Positions 10,904 to 21,949 of a DNA stretch of 64,000 bases are shown piece after piece. The stretch covers positions 20,429,344-20,493,343 of the forward strand of contig OU744449.1 in assembly GCA_916610825.1 (NCBI GenBank), read 5' to 3'. Position 1 is the stretch's first letter. Each line of letters opens with the position of its first letter. Made by a program: the position numbers and the translations under genes. Under the pieces are notes generated by a model that made no database searches, was not told the origin of the DNA, and saw only the letters and a program-made list of their open reading frames with translations. The DNA is from Haliclystus octoradiatus (lineage: Eukaryota > Cnidaria > Staurozoa > Stauromedusae > Haliclystidae).

Positions 10904-13900
10904 ACATTTACTCGGCTTTTGAAAGAAATATACATGGTCCTCATTATTTAACCTTCAATTCAAAAACTGAAATAGCAATGTTTGAGATGGACGAAGCTGG
11001 AGATGGTAAGTCATGCAAATGGATAAACTGTTGCCTATATCGTTGAAAAGGCTGTAATTAAATATAGAAGAATGTAATATTTCAGTAGCAGATTTTTTAA
11101 CTGCAAATGACAATCATACAGTATTGGAACTTGCCATGTTCTTTGTATAGCTTTTGAATATGTGGAAATATATTCATATCGAATTCTAGCGGGTAAAACC
11201 TTACATTGTTTAGAGTTTTATAAAATTCTAAACGATATTATTGTGACAGAAATTGAAATTAAAAAAGAAGAGATGACAAAACACGACGATTTTCATATAG
11301 AGCTCTATCTTTTTTTATTGTACAGTATTGCTTTTGATTCTGAATTTTGTGGGTTCATTCATTCATTTACTCAAAGTCAACCCCTCGAATTATATTTTTA
11401 TAAAAGCACAGTTTGAAAATGTGTTAATTTGACATTCCTTTGATAATCCCTACCAAACAAATCCAACTTTTTCTCGACATTTGATAACTTTCGCATCAAT
11501 GTTGTGAAAATATCGGTAAAATGCAAGAAGCTCGCACCAAATTGTTGAACTATATAAAATAATTACGTAATCGTTGACCAATCGTAGTTAGAGGTTTTTT
11601 CATTCTTGAAAATCGATATTCAAATGTTGTGAAAATGCTGGCTGGGGTTATAGAGGTATAAGATATAGAGCGCTAACCACGTGATTTACCCTGTCGCCGA
11701 CTTCCGCACGCCATTTTCCTGGAGGGAAAAACAATGGCGTCATGATGTTGTGGCAGCTTTGGCGGGAAACTAAATCAAACAGTGAAAATGGCTCAGCTGT
11801 TTTGAGTGAAGAAACTTTTACTTCTTTCGAGAATTGGTTAACAACAGTTTAGTCCCCAGTGGAAATTATCTTTAACTGATTATTTGAAACATATTTATGT
11901 TTGAACAACATTTTACATAGTATTGTCATGTGAACAAAAGCTAAGGGGCCCTGGAAGGTAAATGAAATCGCCGATAAAAATTCGTGACAAATCATAAATT
12001 CAACTGTTTAATTGTTCGGAATTGTCAGCAAATAGCTGTTACCCAAAACAACCAAGAAACAATTGTCTATGCTTGATTTAACATTACCTTTTGTTAAAAA
12101 TTTACAGAATAAATATTCCTGCTTCTTTGTCGTGTGATTATAACATCTCTACAAAAGCACTGATCAAAATTACTTCTGCTTCAAAAAGTTAAAAATATTT
12201 CCCATAGAAAATGAATTTATGTCACATGTCAATGGTACAGTGTCTCAATTTTTCAAAAAGAAATTAAATCATATTTCCTAGGATAGCCTAAAAGTAAATA
12301 AAATTCGTAAAACTGCATTGACTTGTGCATTAAATTCAAAACTCCATTCGAGGATTTTATCCTCCAACAAATTGGCCGCCGTGGAGACATCTGCCTCCAA
12401 AGAGAAGTCACGTGGTTAGCGCTCTAATACCTATACCTCTATGGCTGGGGTGGTCGAATGAATCCATCATTTTCATATTTTAATGTTGTGAAAATGGCTT
12501 TAGATGTTAGATCAGACTCATCGTTTTTGCGAAACTTCGAATTCAATTGTTACAACCATTTCTTAAACAATCGATGGTTCAAATATCTCATGATTATTAA
12601 GCTACAGAAATTGGACAGTAAATACAGAAGTATGTACATGGATCAAGCCTATGACATGCTTGTTTCATCAAAACATCTTAATCTCCCTCTATGATATTAT
12701 CCCTCTGTGAGAAAACAACCTTTCTAATTTGGACTATGTAAAATAGTAAACATTATATGAAGGGAACATTATTCTGAACCATTATGTCCTCTTGCCTGTT
12801 AAAGCCTGGTTAGTTATTCAAAATCGCTCAGATGGTTGCATAGCCTTCAACCGCCAATGGGATGAATATAAGACTGGATTTGGCTATGTTTATGGAGAAC
12901 TTTGGTTTGGTAATGAGAATATCCACTACTTGACAACTAACCACCAGTTTGACATCAAGTTCAATGTTTCAAATGGAAATCAGACAATGTTTGCAATCTA
13001 CAGTAACTTCAAAATTAAAGATGAAGATTCTCTATTCAAAATGCAGTTAGGGAAATATCAAATAGGTATGGTCATTGGTTTGTCAGAACAATACCGTGAT
13101 TGAGCCTCTTGGGGAAAAATTTTATCCTTAAGAATAGCCCAATGGCATCTGTGTTTGGAATGATTGATCCAGATACGCTGGTTTTTGAGACTAATCCTGT
13201 GAAAATGTTCACAATACATAATTATTTTGAATGCGTATTTCTCATGTTTTGGTAGCCTGCGTGCATAATGATTCTAGGTGGAACAAAACCATAGACTCAA
13301 ATTTGTGTAATGTCTAAGAAGAAAGTTACTCAATTGATAATTCCAATTGCATAATGTCAAAGCTCTAAAGATTAAATTACAATCAGACCTCTAATATAGC
13401 ATTCGCCTATGAGGTATCGAAGGACTGACCATTTTATAGAAGTGGCCTATAGGTTATATCAAGATATTATAATATAACCAAGACAGTCTAACTCAGATTT
13501 ATGTTTGAAAGAATTTTAAACCGGCAATAATATTATCTTACATCTGTGAAAACCAACCAAATAAAATATATTTAACATTCTCAAGTATTGAATAATTCAA
13601 ATTTAAAATCTTTGCCTAACATCAATAACATCCTCAAAAGTCTATTTTTGTTGACCCAATATCGATCATTTTCCAAACATTTTGATCGCTTATGTCACAG
13701 CAGAATCGCTGATAATTGGCCTTCAAAACTATTTTGAGATCATCTCGCAGAGATGCGAAAAAATTCTGGGGTCAGATTATCAAACAAACAAACTTAGTTT
13801 CTTGAGAAAAGTAAAACATTTATTCGTGCGGTTCAGAAGAAGTCATGAAGCCTGGTTCTGTTTTAAAATGTCGCACATGGCAAAAAATCATGGTTCCATT

Positions 13901-14932
13901 ATAATACCGTGGTAATAGAATAGACACAAAGATGAGGCAAATGCCTTTTCCGTTACTCGGAACTTCACGCGTTTACTTTGCGTTCATCAGATGGTTTACT
14001 AAAAATGTAAAACATACCACTATACTCCTATAATTTCATACATAGACGCAATATATATCTATTGTGTTAATAGAAAGGTTGTTGTTTGTTATCACAATTG
14101 CTATGATTAGATACTGGATTTAAAGTTACATCAATAGAATTTGTTTAGATGGCGACACTTCGAAATTAGTTCCGATCTTTTGACCATTTAATATGAAGGG
14201 CTGCGTTATGCCGCCATCAAAAGAAATTATATTTATGTAGCTTTAAATCGGGTATCTAATCATAGCAATTGTGATAACAAACAACAACCTTTGTATTAAC
14301 ACAATAGATATATATTGCGTCTATGTATGAAATTGTAGGAGTATAGTGGTATGTTTTACATTTTTAGTAAACCGTCTGATGAACGCAAAGTAAACGCGTG
14401 AAGTTCCCAAGTAACAGAAAAGGCCTCATCTTTGTGTCTAATCTATATTATGCTCTGTCTTAACAAACATTGAGCACTCTCACATACATGTGTTCACCTC
14501 ATATTATATTATATTTATTATAATATCTTGGTTATATATATACATACACATTCTTGATGTAACAGATTTCCATATTTTGAACATTGCTACAGTGACCACT
14601 TTTATGAATAGCCACTGCATATAGCTTATATAGGTATCACAGGTTTGGTTTCATTGCTTTAATAATTATCTGCAGGAAATCTGCATGACTCTTTCACATA
14701 CCACAATGGAGCTAATTTCTCTACCGAAGATGCAGTTGACAATAATTGTGCTGAAAAGTACTCGTCCGGTTGGTGGTTTAAAGATGAGAACTGCATTGAA
14801 GTGAATATGAACGGATTATATGCAGCTAACTTGCAAGATTCAATTTCGTGGAAAACTGTTGATGGAATGCTTAAGTCTTATTCTGCTGGAAATATGATGA
14901 TCAGACCACACAAGCATCGAGGGGAGTATTAA
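10904..14932 (+). CDS. Fibrinogen-related domain gene, unit 1 (partial)
   Basis: Three exons together give one fibrinogen C-terminal domain of about 207 residues. They are 10904-11005 (102 bp), 12805-13065 (261 bp) and 14676-14932 (stop TAA). Acceptors are TTTTAG, TTAAAG and CTGCAG; donors are GTAAGT and GTATGG; all joins are phase 1. The middle exon has the family core (AWLVIQNR, then GFGYVYGELWFGNENIHYL). The last exon has SSGWWFKDENC, NMNGLY and MMIRP. FReDs are extracellular carbohydrate- or protein-binding modules, used in invertebrates for recognition and adhesion. The Cys usually found just before the Trp-Thr-Val-Ile-Gln segment is absent (MFEMDEAGDG). The start exon was not found, and a 534-bp MITE lies in the last intron. 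Function beyond the fold is not shown. Confidence 0.8.
11648..12442. mobile_element. Non-autonomous DNA transposon with 8-bp target duplication
   Basis: The direct repeat GGCTGGGG flanks the element at 11640-11647 and 12443-12450. The ends are inverted repeats carrying TATAGAGGTATA and then GAGCGCTAACCACGTGA, about 35 bp in all and slightly diverged. The 795-bp interior has no transposase. An 8-bp duplication is typical of hAT, P and Merlin-type elements, but the termini do not start with an obvious hAT CAGNG, so the superfamily is left open. It lies in the first intron of FReD unit 1. Confidence 0.8.
13915..14448. mobile_element. Long-arm foldback MITE (family A), full copy
   Basis: Two arms of about 220 bp face each other around a spacer of roughly 90 bp. 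The outer ends read tagaatagacacaaagatga on the left and its near reverse complement on the right. Each arm also contains an acaacaacctt-type stretch and an aatatatatctattg stretch. It lies in the intron between the 261-bp and last exons of FReD unit 1. A 140-bp internally deleted relative is at 36831-36970 and a partial one at about 17415-17470. Confidence 0.85.
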
Positions 14933-15536
14933 ATTTATAATTCATTTTCAATCACATTCTTACATCGAATTTAAAACTTGGATAACAAAGCAACAAATCT
15001 TTACCCAAGGATAAAAATAGTACTGTTTCTTTAGATGGAAATGAAATGTTGGCAATCTACTATGAAACTTTCTCCCATCAACATGTTGGTGTAGTGTAAC
15101 AATACATCCTGGGGTCATGGTCTTTACAATATACGTCACCATGGTTATGAATCTTTTCTTTAAATAATTCTCGAAGGACTCATTAGGAGTCTATGAGAAA
15201 ACTCTATTCAGTACTAATATATATTTCTTCAGAGACATTGAATTTTGAAAACGAAATTATATAGCTTCACAATAATCCTATTTGAAAAGGTGACAAATTA
15301 TACCTCTCCTCTAACATATATATTTCATGGCTTATTCGAAAGAAACAACGAGTTGTAAAAGTCGAATCCAGTTACGAATTTAAAAGCACTGTTTCTGGAC
15401 TGTTTCATTATACTTCCAACATTTAATTATTCTGCCAGTCAGTATCAGAAATAATGCGCTCTCTATTCGTCCAGTCACGATGCCTGACTTAAGACTATTT
15501 TCGAAACATTTCCCATGCAATATGCAAACATGAAAT

Positions 15537-15538
<2 letters not shown>

Positions 15539-15571
<33 letters not shown>
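15539..15571. repeat. (ATC)n microsatellite
   Basis: About eleven uninterrupted ATC/CAT units between FReD units 1 and 2. Confidence 0.95.
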
Positions 15572-15573
<2 letters not shown>

Positions 15574-15766
15574 TTATTCAGAACCTTTAAGTTATACAAA
15601 CTTTTTTTCAAAGGACTGATTTTCAAAGAAATGAAACTATAAGAGCCCAAATCGATATTTCATTGCCGCCATTGCTACTTTATACATAATCTATTCAGTA
15701 CATTATAAAATTGGTGTTTACATGAGCCGAGATAGCCATGCGGACGATGAGACTGGTTGTAATTTC

Positions 15767-16049
15767 CAGAGCCATCTATTTACAAGAGTTGGGACACGCT
15801 TTCATGTGCTGCTATCGTCTCCTATTGTCCAGATGCAAGTCACATGAGTTTTGGACACCATCTTTGTTCTTTCGGAAACAGGTTCTCAATCATTTCAAGT
15901 GAAACGAGCAAAAAAATACAATACAATATGGCTGAAAAAAACACACAACATTCTCCTGCACATGCGCACTGTTTAAAACGTGCTCGGGTCCATGCAAAAA
16001 GAAGAAAATGGCATGAGTGTCCCAAATCTTGTAAATAGATGGCTCCATG
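15767..16049. mobile_element. Possible hAT-type MITE
   Basis: Inverted ends of about 45 bp share AGCCATCTATTTACAAGA and TTGGGACAC. The left end begins CAGAG, matching the hAT CAGNG rule. The flanks gtaatttc (15759-15766) and gttatttc (16050-16057) would be an 8-bp target duplication with one mismatch. No transposase is present; short ORFs on both strands inside it are incidental. Confidence 0.6.
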
Positions 16050-16284
16050 GTTATTTCCGCTTGTTTATATGTGGATTGCATCCCATTTCCAAACAGCTGA
16101 ATTTGATCTCAATAATATTATCTAAATCGTTTAAATCATCCATCAGAGTCTGTTTATATGGAGAATTTCTGTCTTACCCAAATGGAATCCAAGTAAAAAC
16201 GAATAGATGTCGGGAAAGAAACGACAGGAATTATAAATGCACCTGATTATTATCAATATCAATATCGTTTGCTTCAATCCTCAG

Positions 16285-19200
16285 ATCTGAGAATTTTGTT
16301 GGAAATGAATAAAAGTGGTCAGTTTTTCATTACTTTAAATGAAAAGCTCCTACCAATATTAATCGAACTTGATGAGTTTGGTGAAGGTAATAAGTTGCAA
16401 TGAGAACTAAGATAATGATACTGAAATTATTATTTTCAAGAGTTTTAAAGAGTTCACAATATTATTTATTATCCAAACAAACTGTATAATTACCGTCTTC
16501 TTGATAGGCTACTTTAAGTGAGAAGGTTTATAATCCTTTTACTCAACAAGGCTTACGAAAATAACTTTGAGCTCAAACAATATCAACCAATTTTTTATTA
16601 TCCGCTGTGTCATCTATTTTGGAATTAACTAGTTTTTTATTTAATCTCAAAATAACCCAAAATTGTCATTTTATAACATTTTAACACATTCATATGGTCA
16701 TATGATTTTTTTTAGCTCTTCTGTGTCTTTTTGTGGCTCTTTTGCCGGGGAGGATTTTTCAGATATCCGAAAGGGCATAAAGTTGTTCCTTTTATTGGAG
16801 AAAATTTTTTCGTAAAAGTTGTAATTGAAAATTTTATAGTTACAAGCGCTTACTGCTATAAATAAAGAAGATTATTGTAAATATAAATGTAGAGTATTCT
16901 TTTTAGCCACATAATTTCCATAAATACCCTATATTGTAGTACCTATTCACCTAACCAGTCATTCATTAAATCAACAAAACTTCTGATTTTTTCCTCCTGT
17001 TCATATTAGCATGGCTGGTCATCCAAAGACGAATGAATGGCTCAGTCGATTTCAATCGTGATTGGGAGGAATACAAATATGGTTTTGGAAATCTTGAAGA
17101 GGAGTTTTGGTTTGGTAATGAAAACTTACATTCATTGACATCTTTGATCCATTATGACATCAAATTTAATCTTTCTGATGAAAGCAGAACGAAGTATGCC
17201 ATATATGAAACATTTAAAGTAATGAATGAAGAGTCAGGCTACCAAATGAATGTGGGAAACTATCAAACAGGTATGTTGAAGTTTAAACAACGGAATAGAA
17301 TTATCATTCTTTTGTTCAAAATTACCTTTACTTTACTAAGTTTGGGTAGTTTTACATAATTGAGCTATGTTCATTATTAATATTGAAAATTATTTTTTAT
17401 ATATTTTTATTTTATAGAATATAGGGATAACAAAGATGAGGCAAAATCATTTTCCTTAGGACTTCCATGCTTTAAAATGGTTTCATAAATACATGACTTC
17501 GTAATTTATGTATACATGCAACACAAGCTATCAACACAGTTTCCTCTCTCCGAAAACCTATGCAAAGACCGTAAAATCATGAAATAATGTGTTATTGGCC
17601 AAAAGCAGGGGCACTATAGTCTAACCTCTGCTAAACTGATAATTAATGAAGAGCAGAAGCCATTTGAATAGGCTTCTTCGTTTGAAAAACCACGTAATTT
17701 ACTTCTTAATGCTTATGTTGAACTTAATCGTATCTTTAACGCATTATGATTTTTTGAACTATTTGAACTTGGAGAATAAAGTGGTAAAATCCTCTATTAG
17801 TTATTGGCCAAACTAGAAGGTAGCTATTCCTTACCCTCTGCCATGGTGGTTTGATTTGCAATGTTATAAATGATCATATGTAAAGGAAGAGAACACATAT
17901 AGGCTTTAGAATCATTGATTCAGGGCTTTATAGATATTTTAACAAATTTCACAGTTCCATAAATTGCCATAAATTCTTACCGTCTTTGTATGACCTAGTA
18001 TTAAAAATAAATTAAAGAAGCTGAATTGCAACGGTTTATACTCGATGTGCAATGGTCAACTTATTGAATTAGAAGGTGATAGACCGAGCGCTACAGAACT
18101 AAACAGAAGGTTTCTCTGGACAACTTGAAATTCACATAAAATTTTCATAAAAACATCATCCCTTTTCTTGTTTTAGTCAAGTTTATTGTGGAGCTCACCA
18201 GCGATTAATTTATAAATCATTTCACGGTCAGAGCCTTCTTAATTCATATATTTTCTTTTTTCGTCATGCTTGTATGGATTCGCAAAATATTAGGAGAACA
18301 AAAGAATCAAGGACCATGAAGCTCACATGCAGCCTTTTTCAGTATAGAAATTCAATATTAAGAGTTAGAGTTAAGGCTGGATCTGAAACTTCTATCATAT
18401 TTTCATCATAGGTCGTCATTATCTTTAGCGTTATTGTTTTTAAAAACAGTCTGCTGGATTACAAATCAGACCGTCTCTGGTTAAACATGATGGGTTTATA
18501 TTTAGGGATTGTTCGTGGATGATTAAATTTGATATAAATATATAATAGTTCACTCATTACGCAGTTGCTATATAATTGAAAAAAGCAACTTAGTAGCATC
18601 CATTAGCATGCTCGCAGGTTCACTTTCAAAACGTAAACTTGGTCGAACAGTAGACTTTGTTAACTCGAAGACAAAAGCTTGTTTTGCTGATTTTCTGGCG
18701 ATAAATCAACGAAGAGTATTGTAAAGAGAGGCTTGGTGGGCTACAATGAAATAAATCCCCTTTCTTGTTATTTTCTGGCAAATGTCATGTTTTTCGAAAT
18801 TGTTTTGAACATTTGCGATAAACTTCAATGCCAAGAATTGAGAATTATTATATTCCCCAAAGCGTGTTGAACCCATAAACTGTAGTAATTGAATCTGATT
18901 CACCTGTGAAGCTCCGATTCAGATAGGGATATATGTAGGAAATGTTTTCAACGTAATTGGACAGCCTTCATTAAAAAGCTTTTAAAAAGCAGAGAGAGAG
19001 AGATAATGCACAAAAACAACATGAAAAGAAAAATTCCTTTGCAAAACAACAAACATTACAGTGATACTGCATTATTTGATGGAAGTCATTGGTTGAGTTA
19101 CTAGTTGACTGTCTTCTTAATTTCATTGATGATTAGAAACTTATACTATATTTGCTTTGTTTAACAAAATAAACTTATCACGCACCTAATAATAAATTCA

Positions 19201-21475
19201 TAGCGGTTCGGGTTTAATTCCAGTGCAGTATGAATTAATGTGGTAGACCATTTCTTTATTACTGTAAATGTTAAAATCGGATTTCAGGTTTATTGAAAAG
19301 TTAGATATTTTGCTAAAGTAAATTGTGAAAAACTTGCTGTCAATGATTTCAAGTAAATTAGGAATAATATCATTGGTGCTGCTGGTATTTTCCTGGGCTC
19401 TACTTTCATGGTCAAGCATTCTTTGCGAAAACGAGGCAGCTGATTTCCACGTCGCATGCAGAATCAGCAAAAACAATCATTTGTCTTTGTCATTCAAGTT
19501 AGCATACTCTACTGTTCCTAGAGTCTATTATGTGGTGCCAGGTACTAAGCGTTGACGTTTTTTATCATCATCTTCTTGTCACGTAAACGGAAGTTGATCG
19601 CATCATGCAATCCGCGTAAACAATATCGAACAGAACGTGTGATAAAGTCGATCGAAGTAATGACGTCAAGCACAGGAAGTAGTTCCTAGTTCGACAAAAA
19701 ATTACACAACACGTATCGGATTAGTTAAGTTATCGGATTATTTGAACCAGCTTAAAGCTTCATCAGCACAGGCAAATAACAACTTTCTCGACATTGATAG
19801 CTCCATTTTCAAAATATAAAAATGCAAAGTATGTTATTATTATGTCCAGTAAATCCAGGAGAATAATTTGAATTGGTTTCCATTAATAATTGAAAGCAGA
19901 GAATGGTCATTTCAAAGCATTTACTATCCAATATCAGCTATAAACATGAAATAACACAATAGGACTTTCATTTCAACATCGGAAACGCAGTAATGTTCCT
20001 AACTGAATTGCGATTTAACTAGACTAAATGATGGCTGTATCGCCTAGTAATTTGATGAAGTTAGAGCAGTTTCATATTTAAAACCTTCCAAATTGAGCCG
20101 ATATTGTGGTTCGACTGAACATTTTCATGCCTCGAAAATATCAACGACGCGTAATCAACTGACAAGGAACTATTGGGTAAGGACGAAGCACAGCCAAGTC
20201 TGCACGCAGATCTAAGTATAGACTACTAGACACGGAATAGTTTCTTTTCATTAACAAAGAGATATATTAGACCATAGATTTAATTGGGAGGAGCTAATGA
20301 AGTACAAGTGCCGAAGGTAGTTCGCTAACAAAATGGCACAACATCAGGCAAAATTGTTGAATTTAAAATCAACTTCAAGGAAAATAGTGAGGAGATAGTG
20401 CTGACAATCATTTTAGTTAGGGGATCTTTTTATTTTTATGAAATGTTTTAAATTTTTTTTGTGAAATGCTTCATTTTAAAGTTGATTAGGACATGCTTTG
20501 GGAGAAGTCATGGGTAAAAAGGTTGCTGACTTATTTTTCATAATTCTTTGATATTTTAAATATTTATTATTATTTTGCTGTTCATTATTTCTAAATTGCT
20601 TTAATTTCATTTCATTTGATGTCTGAAATAAGCTTCAAAACCTCTGAAAATTGGTTCACGTGATGAATGAGGTCACATTTGATAATAGATTTAAGGCCCA
20701 TTTGTTAACTGATCAGTTTTAGCTTTCTATATGCTTTCTTTCAAAGTTTTTTCAATTTTTAGGCATAATGGTTTCTTTTCTATCATTCAACCATGAGTCC
20801 GAGCATAGCGGAGCAATTTTTTTCTTCTTAAAATTGTCTGCTGATGGGAATATTGGTTCCCCACGACTTGCGATCGACTGCGAAACCATTTTTCCTGTAT
20901 TGGTAGTGTATTTCTTTCTTAAGTTTTTTCCAACCTTATCTAGAATACATACGTAACCTATAGCTCCACAAACTTCGGCCTCATTGTAACTACTGTAATG
21001 TAATGTCATTGTTACATCTAAAATATGTGATTTCTAATTGCTATTGAGCTATCATTATATCAACATTAACACAACGACCACTGACGATGACGTACCGGTG
21101 TACTCCAAGCCAAGGGTATTAAGGTTGAGGATTTTCTGTAAATTTGTGTTTTGAAATGTAAATAAAGTTCTTAAATAAACCATTTTAGTGCAACTGATTT
21201 TTGCTGTTTTAGGCAACGCATACGATTCATTCAGCAATCAAAGTGGTTCAAAATTCTCGTGCAAAGGAATCGATAATGATAATTTGGTTAGTGTAGATTG
21301 TGGGGCTGCATATTCTTCTGGTTGGTGGTTTTCATCCTGTTATCAAACCAATCTGAATGGAGTATATGATGGTATAGATGCTATCGAATGGGCAAACTTT
21401 GACGAGAAAGTGATTTACAAGCCACTTTCATCAGTCAGTATGATGATAAAACCATTTTATCACAAAGGTAATTAA
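16285..21475 (+). CDS. Fibrinogen-related domain gene, unit 2 (partial)
   Basis: Exons are 16285-16386 (102 bp), 17010-17270 (261 bp) and 21213-21475, all joined in phase 1 and matching unit 1 in size. The middle exon reads AWLVIQRR, GSVDFNRDWEEYKYGFG and EEFWFGNENLHSLTS, the clearest fibrinogen signature in the window. The last exon has YSSGWWFSSC, NLNGVY and MMIKP. Its ORF runs to TAA at 21473-21475, but an AAAG|GTAATT donor at 21467/21468, in phase 1, lies just before the stop. It could splice to the 102-bp exon of unit 3 at 21950, giving a protein with two FReDs. No start exon was assigned with confidence; a signal-peptide-like ORF at 19343 lies inside its large last intron. Role as for unit 1. 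Confidence 0.8.
17415..17470. repeat. Partial copy of MITE family A
   Basis: Contains aacaaagatgaggcaaa and ttttcctta-ggactt, matching one end of the element at 13915-14448. It sits in the equivalent intron of FReD unit 2, so it may be an old insertion shared through gene duplication, or an independent one. Confidence 0.55.
19343..19553 (+). CDS. Candidate signal-peptide exon, host gene unclear
   Basis: ATG at 19343 opens an ORF starting MISSKLGIISLVLLVFSWAL, a charged start followed by a strongly hydrophobic stretch typical of a signal peptide. A Cys-containing segment (LCENEAADFHVACRIS) follows. Near the ORF end, CCAG|GTACTA (exon end about 19535) would be a weak donor in phase 1, the phase the FReD exons need. 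This suggests the first exon of a secreted FReD protein, but it lies between exons of unit 2, so the gene model is unresolved. A chance ORF is possible. Confidence 0.3.
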
Positions 21476-21949
21476 TGGTCTGTTGTATGTATATAAGCTC
21501 TGCATTCATCTGAAGTTTTAATCTTAAATGGATAAATGCATGTTTTTATACTATCCCGTTACCCTTTGAATCCCTTTTACAGTTTATATTGTTTTACCCG
21601 CGGTATTCAACCTTACCAAGAAGAGTTTGTTATAGCAAACACTTTAAGATCAATCTCTCCGATGCTAATCAAGAAAAAAGAAATTACATTTTAATTTCAG
21701 CGTAAAGTCCCACTTTAAAGTTATATAATAGTTTTCAAAGTAAGGAATTCATTTTTTAAAGGCAAGTCTATATTTGAAGAATAAAAAACGCATTCCCATT
21801 GTTATTAAGTGTTCTTCGTATCTTCAGATAAAATACTTTTTGAAATGCTGTAACCTTATTTTCAATTCATTCTATGTAATTAGGAGAATTTTATATTAGG
21901 ATTTGTGAATCGACACGAAACATCAATTGTATCCACAATTTTCTTTCAG

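Noticed and set aside
19690..19785. Hammerhead-like ctgatgaagctttaagct on the minus strand
   Set aside because: The strand after the helix reads GGTTCAAA rather than GAAA, so the catalytic core is missing.
20752..21009. Overlapping ORFs on both strands (85 and 62 codons)
   Set aside because: No domain or exon signals; they lie in the intron of FReD unit 2 just before its last exon.
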